Source: Isoalcanivorax pacificus W11-5 (GTDB lineage Bacteria; Pseudomonadota; Gammaproteobacteria; Pseudomonadales; Alcanivoracaceae). Taken from it: a stretch of DNA of 64,000 nt. Made by a program: the position numbers and the translations under genes. Shown in pieces: positions 62,219-64,000 of the stretch (position 1 is its first letter; every line of letters begins with the position of its first letter). The stretch is from NCBI RefSeq assembly GCF_000299335.2, contig NZ_CP004387.1, positions 2,046,001-2,110,000 on the forward strand. The letters are read 5' to 3'. The notes below the pieces were generated by a model. That model worked only from the letters and a program-made list of their open reading frames with translations, was not told the origin of the DNA and made no database searches.

Positions 62219-64000
62219 TTACTTGCCGTGTTTCTCGGCCAGATAGAACCAGGTGCCCAACACCGAATCCGGGTTCAGGGACACGCTGGAAATGCCCTGC
62301 TCCATCAGCCATTTGGCCAGGTCCGGATGGTCAGACGGCCCCTGACCGCAGATGCCAATGTATTTGCCGGCCTTGTTGCAGGCTTCGATGGCCATGCTCA
62401 GCAGCTTCTTCACCGCCGGGTCACGTTCATCGAACAAATGGCTGACGATGCCCGAGTCACGGTCCAGGCCCAGGGTAAGCTGGGTCAGATCATTGGAGCC
62501 AATCGAATAGCCGTCGAAGTGCTTCAGGAAGTCATCAGCCAGCAGCGCATTGGTCGGCAACTCGCACATCATGATGATGCGCAGGCCGTCTTCGCCACGC
62601 TTGAGGCCATTTTTGGCCAGCAGCTCGATCGCGTGCTCGGCCTCGCCCACAGTGCGTACGAACGGCACCATCACTTCCACATTGGTGAAGCCCATTTGCT
62701 CGCGCACTTTCTTCAGCGCGCGGCATTCCAGCTCGAAGCAGTCGCGGAAGTTTTCGCTGATGTAACGGGACGCACCACGGAAGCCCAGCATCGGGTTTTC
62801 TTCTTCCGGCTCGTACAGCTTGCCGCCGATCAGGTTCGCGTACTCGTTGGACTTGAAGTCCGACAGCCGCACGATCACCTTCTCCGGGTGGAACGCCGCC
62901 GCCAGGGTGCTGATGCCCTCGACCAGTTTCTCGACATAGAAGTCCACCGGGCTGGTGTAGCCGGCAATACGCTTGTCGACGGTCTGCTGCAGTTCGCGCG
63001 GCAGGCTGTCGTAGTTGAGCAGTGCTTTCGGGTGCACGCCGATCATGCGATTGATGATGAATTCCAGGCGTGCCAGGCCGACGCCCTGGTTCGGCAGTGT
63101 GGCGAAGTCAAACGCGCGGTCCGGGTTGCCGACGTTCATCATGATCTTGAACGGCAGTTTCGGCATCGACTCGATGGAGTTGCGCTGGATCTCGAATTCC
63201 AGCCGACCTTCGTAGATCTTGCCGGTATCACCCTCGGCACAGGAAGCGGTGACCATCTGACCGTCGCTCAGCAGTTCCGTGGCATCGCCACAGCCGACGA
63301 TGGCCGGCACACCCAGCTCGCGGGCGATAATGGCCGCGTGGCAGGTACGGCCGCCGCGGTTGGTGATGATCGCAGAGGCGCGCTTCATGACCGGCTCCCA
63401 ATCCGGGTCGGTCATGTCGGTGACCAGCACATCGCCGTCCTGAACCCGCTCCATCTCCTTGATATTGTTCACAATACGAACCGGACCTGCGCCAATGCGC
63501 TGGCCAATGGCGCGGCCTTCGACCAGCACCTTGCCTTTCTGCTTGAGCAGGTAACGCTCCATGACCGACACGTCAGAGCGGCTCTTTACCGTCTCCGGAC
63601 GCGCCTGCACGATGTACATCTTGTTGTCGTCACCGTCCAGCGCCCACTCGATGTCCATCGGGTGGCCGTAGTGTTTCTCGATCTCGATGGCCTGGCGGGA
63701 CAGGTCTTCCACCTGGGCATCCGTCAGCGCAAAGCGCATGCGGTCTTCGCGGCTGACGTCGACGATCTGCACCGACTTGCCGGCACTGGCTTCGCTGCCG
63801 TAGATCATCTTCTGCAGCTTGGAGCCCAGATTGCGGCGCAGGATAGACGGCCGCTTGTTCAGCAGGGTCTTTTTGTGGACGTAGAACTCGTCCGGGTTCA
63901 CCGCGCCCTGCACGACCATTTCGCCGAGGCCATAGGAGGCAGTGATGAACACCACATCACGGAAACCCGACTCGGTATCCAGGGTGAACATCACGCCGGC
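62219..64000 (-). CDS. ppsA: Phosphoenolpyruvate synthase, C-terminal part
   Basis: The reading frame runs beyond the window; about 594 of some 790 residues are seen. Phosphohistidine domain with the swivelling His in [20 protein letters not shown], the C-terminal TIM barrel with [26 protein letters not shown] and [16 protein letters not shown], and the closing Cys in [12 protein letters not shown]. Makes PEP from pyruvate and ATP for gluconeogenesis when growing on alkanes or fatty acids. A long-stem terminator follows. Confidence 0.95.
   Translation of the reverse strand, partial: AGVMFTLDTESGFRDVVFITASYGLGEMVVQGAVNPDEFYVHKKTLLNKRPSILRRNLGSKLQKMIYGSEASAGKSVQIVDVSREDRMRFALTDAQVEDLSRQAIEIEKHYGHPMDIEWALDGDDNKMYIVQARPETVKSRSDVSVMERYLLKQKGKVLVEGRAIGQRIGAGPVRIVNNIKEMERVQDGDVLVTDMTDPDWEPVMKRASAIITNRGGRTCHAAIIARELGVPAIVGCGDATELLSDGQMVTASCAEGDTGKIYEGRLEFEIQRNSIESMPKLPFKIMMNVGNPDRAFDFATLPNQGVGLARLEFIINRMIGVHPKALLNYDSLPRELQQTVDKRIAGYTSPVDFYVEKLVEGISTLAAAFHPEKVIVRLSDFKSNEYANLIGGKLYEPEEENPMLGFRGASRYISENFRDCFELECRALKKVREQMGFTNVEVMVPFVRTVGEAEHAIELLAKNGLKRGEDGLRIIMMCELPTNALLADDFLKHFDGYSIGSNDLTQLTLGLDRDSGIVSHLFDERDPAVKKLLSMAIEACNKAGKYIGICGQGPSDHPDLAKWLMEQGISSVSLNPDSVLGTWFYLAEKHGK

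Noticed and set aside
1-64000. tRNA genes, rRNA genes, CRISPR arrays
   Set aside because: No regular repeats with spacers and no tRNA cloverleaf pattern was seen on either strand by eye; a tool scan would be needed to be certain.

Overview
The window is high-GC gammaproteobacterial chromosome. The gene set (MpaB-like DUF2236 protein, tail-specific protease, Anr/HemN cluster, cytochrome P450, GMC alcohol oxidase next to an aldehyde dehydrogenase, ether-lipid-like operon, OmpA lipoprotein, PEP synthase) suits a marine hydrocarbon- or lipid-degrading bacterium of the Alcanivorax type. That genus call rests on gene content and style only. An almost canonical dif site at 28711-28738, together with a change in the orientation of FtsK-guiding octamers around it, places the window across the chromosome replication terminus.

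Layout. (1) 1-16350 is ordinary chromosome: hydrolases, Prc protease, a SpmA/SpmB-type membrane protein, AlkB, CorA, a metallo-hydrolase, YaaA, and a hemN-anr-usp cluster with a perfect Anr/FNR box in front of it. (2) 16433-28727 is a prophage of about 12.3 kb lying exactly between two dif-type sites. It has no recombinase, so it most likely integrates with host XerC/XerD. Its genes match a tailless, internal-membrane, double-jelly-roll phage of the PM2 (corticovirus) type: divergent repressor, Zn-finger protein, HUH two-tyrosine Rep (broken by a frameshift), HerA/FtsK-type packaging ATPase, a VapBC cassette, major capsid protein, many one-helix membrane proteins, a modular spike, a membrane-anchored M15-like lysin and a DUF3653-like regulator. 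(3) 28766-33511 is a lower-GC island beside dif. It holds a small protein with a ubiquitin-like C-terminus (LVGG) and a large ankyrin-DUF4132 protein. They were adjacent genes until an IS3-family element (29203-30461, 3-bp target duplication) inserted 13 codons before the native stop of the large gene. (4) 33728-34405 is a decayed Ig-like lipoprotein gene. (5) 34407-64000 is chromosome again: Bcr/CflA transporter, a PLP protein plus aldehyde dehydrogenase plus GMC oxidoreductase operon, a FabR-like regulator, RlmJ, a FGGY kinase/GlpD/AGPS-like operon, acyltransferase, OmpA lipoprotein, a diiron ferritin-like protein, two hotdog thioesterases, a PhaC-like hydrolase, ParA, P450, glutathione reductase, a GltB-like protein, a lytic transglycosylase, a Rieske protein and the 3' part of ppsA.

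Working together. The prophage genes form one compact early-to-late unit with many ATGA overlaps. Recombination at dif gave it the host XerD arm on the right, so the right end is now the working dif while the left end keeps the element's poor XerD arm. The chromosomal genes lean toward lipid and redox metabolism (ether lipid, alcohol/aldehyde oxidation, P450, PHA-synthase-like enzyme) and micro-aerobic control. The least-described parts are the dif-borne tailless prophage with its repeated CCTATAGG palindromes and the LVGG-tailed protein paired with DUF4132.
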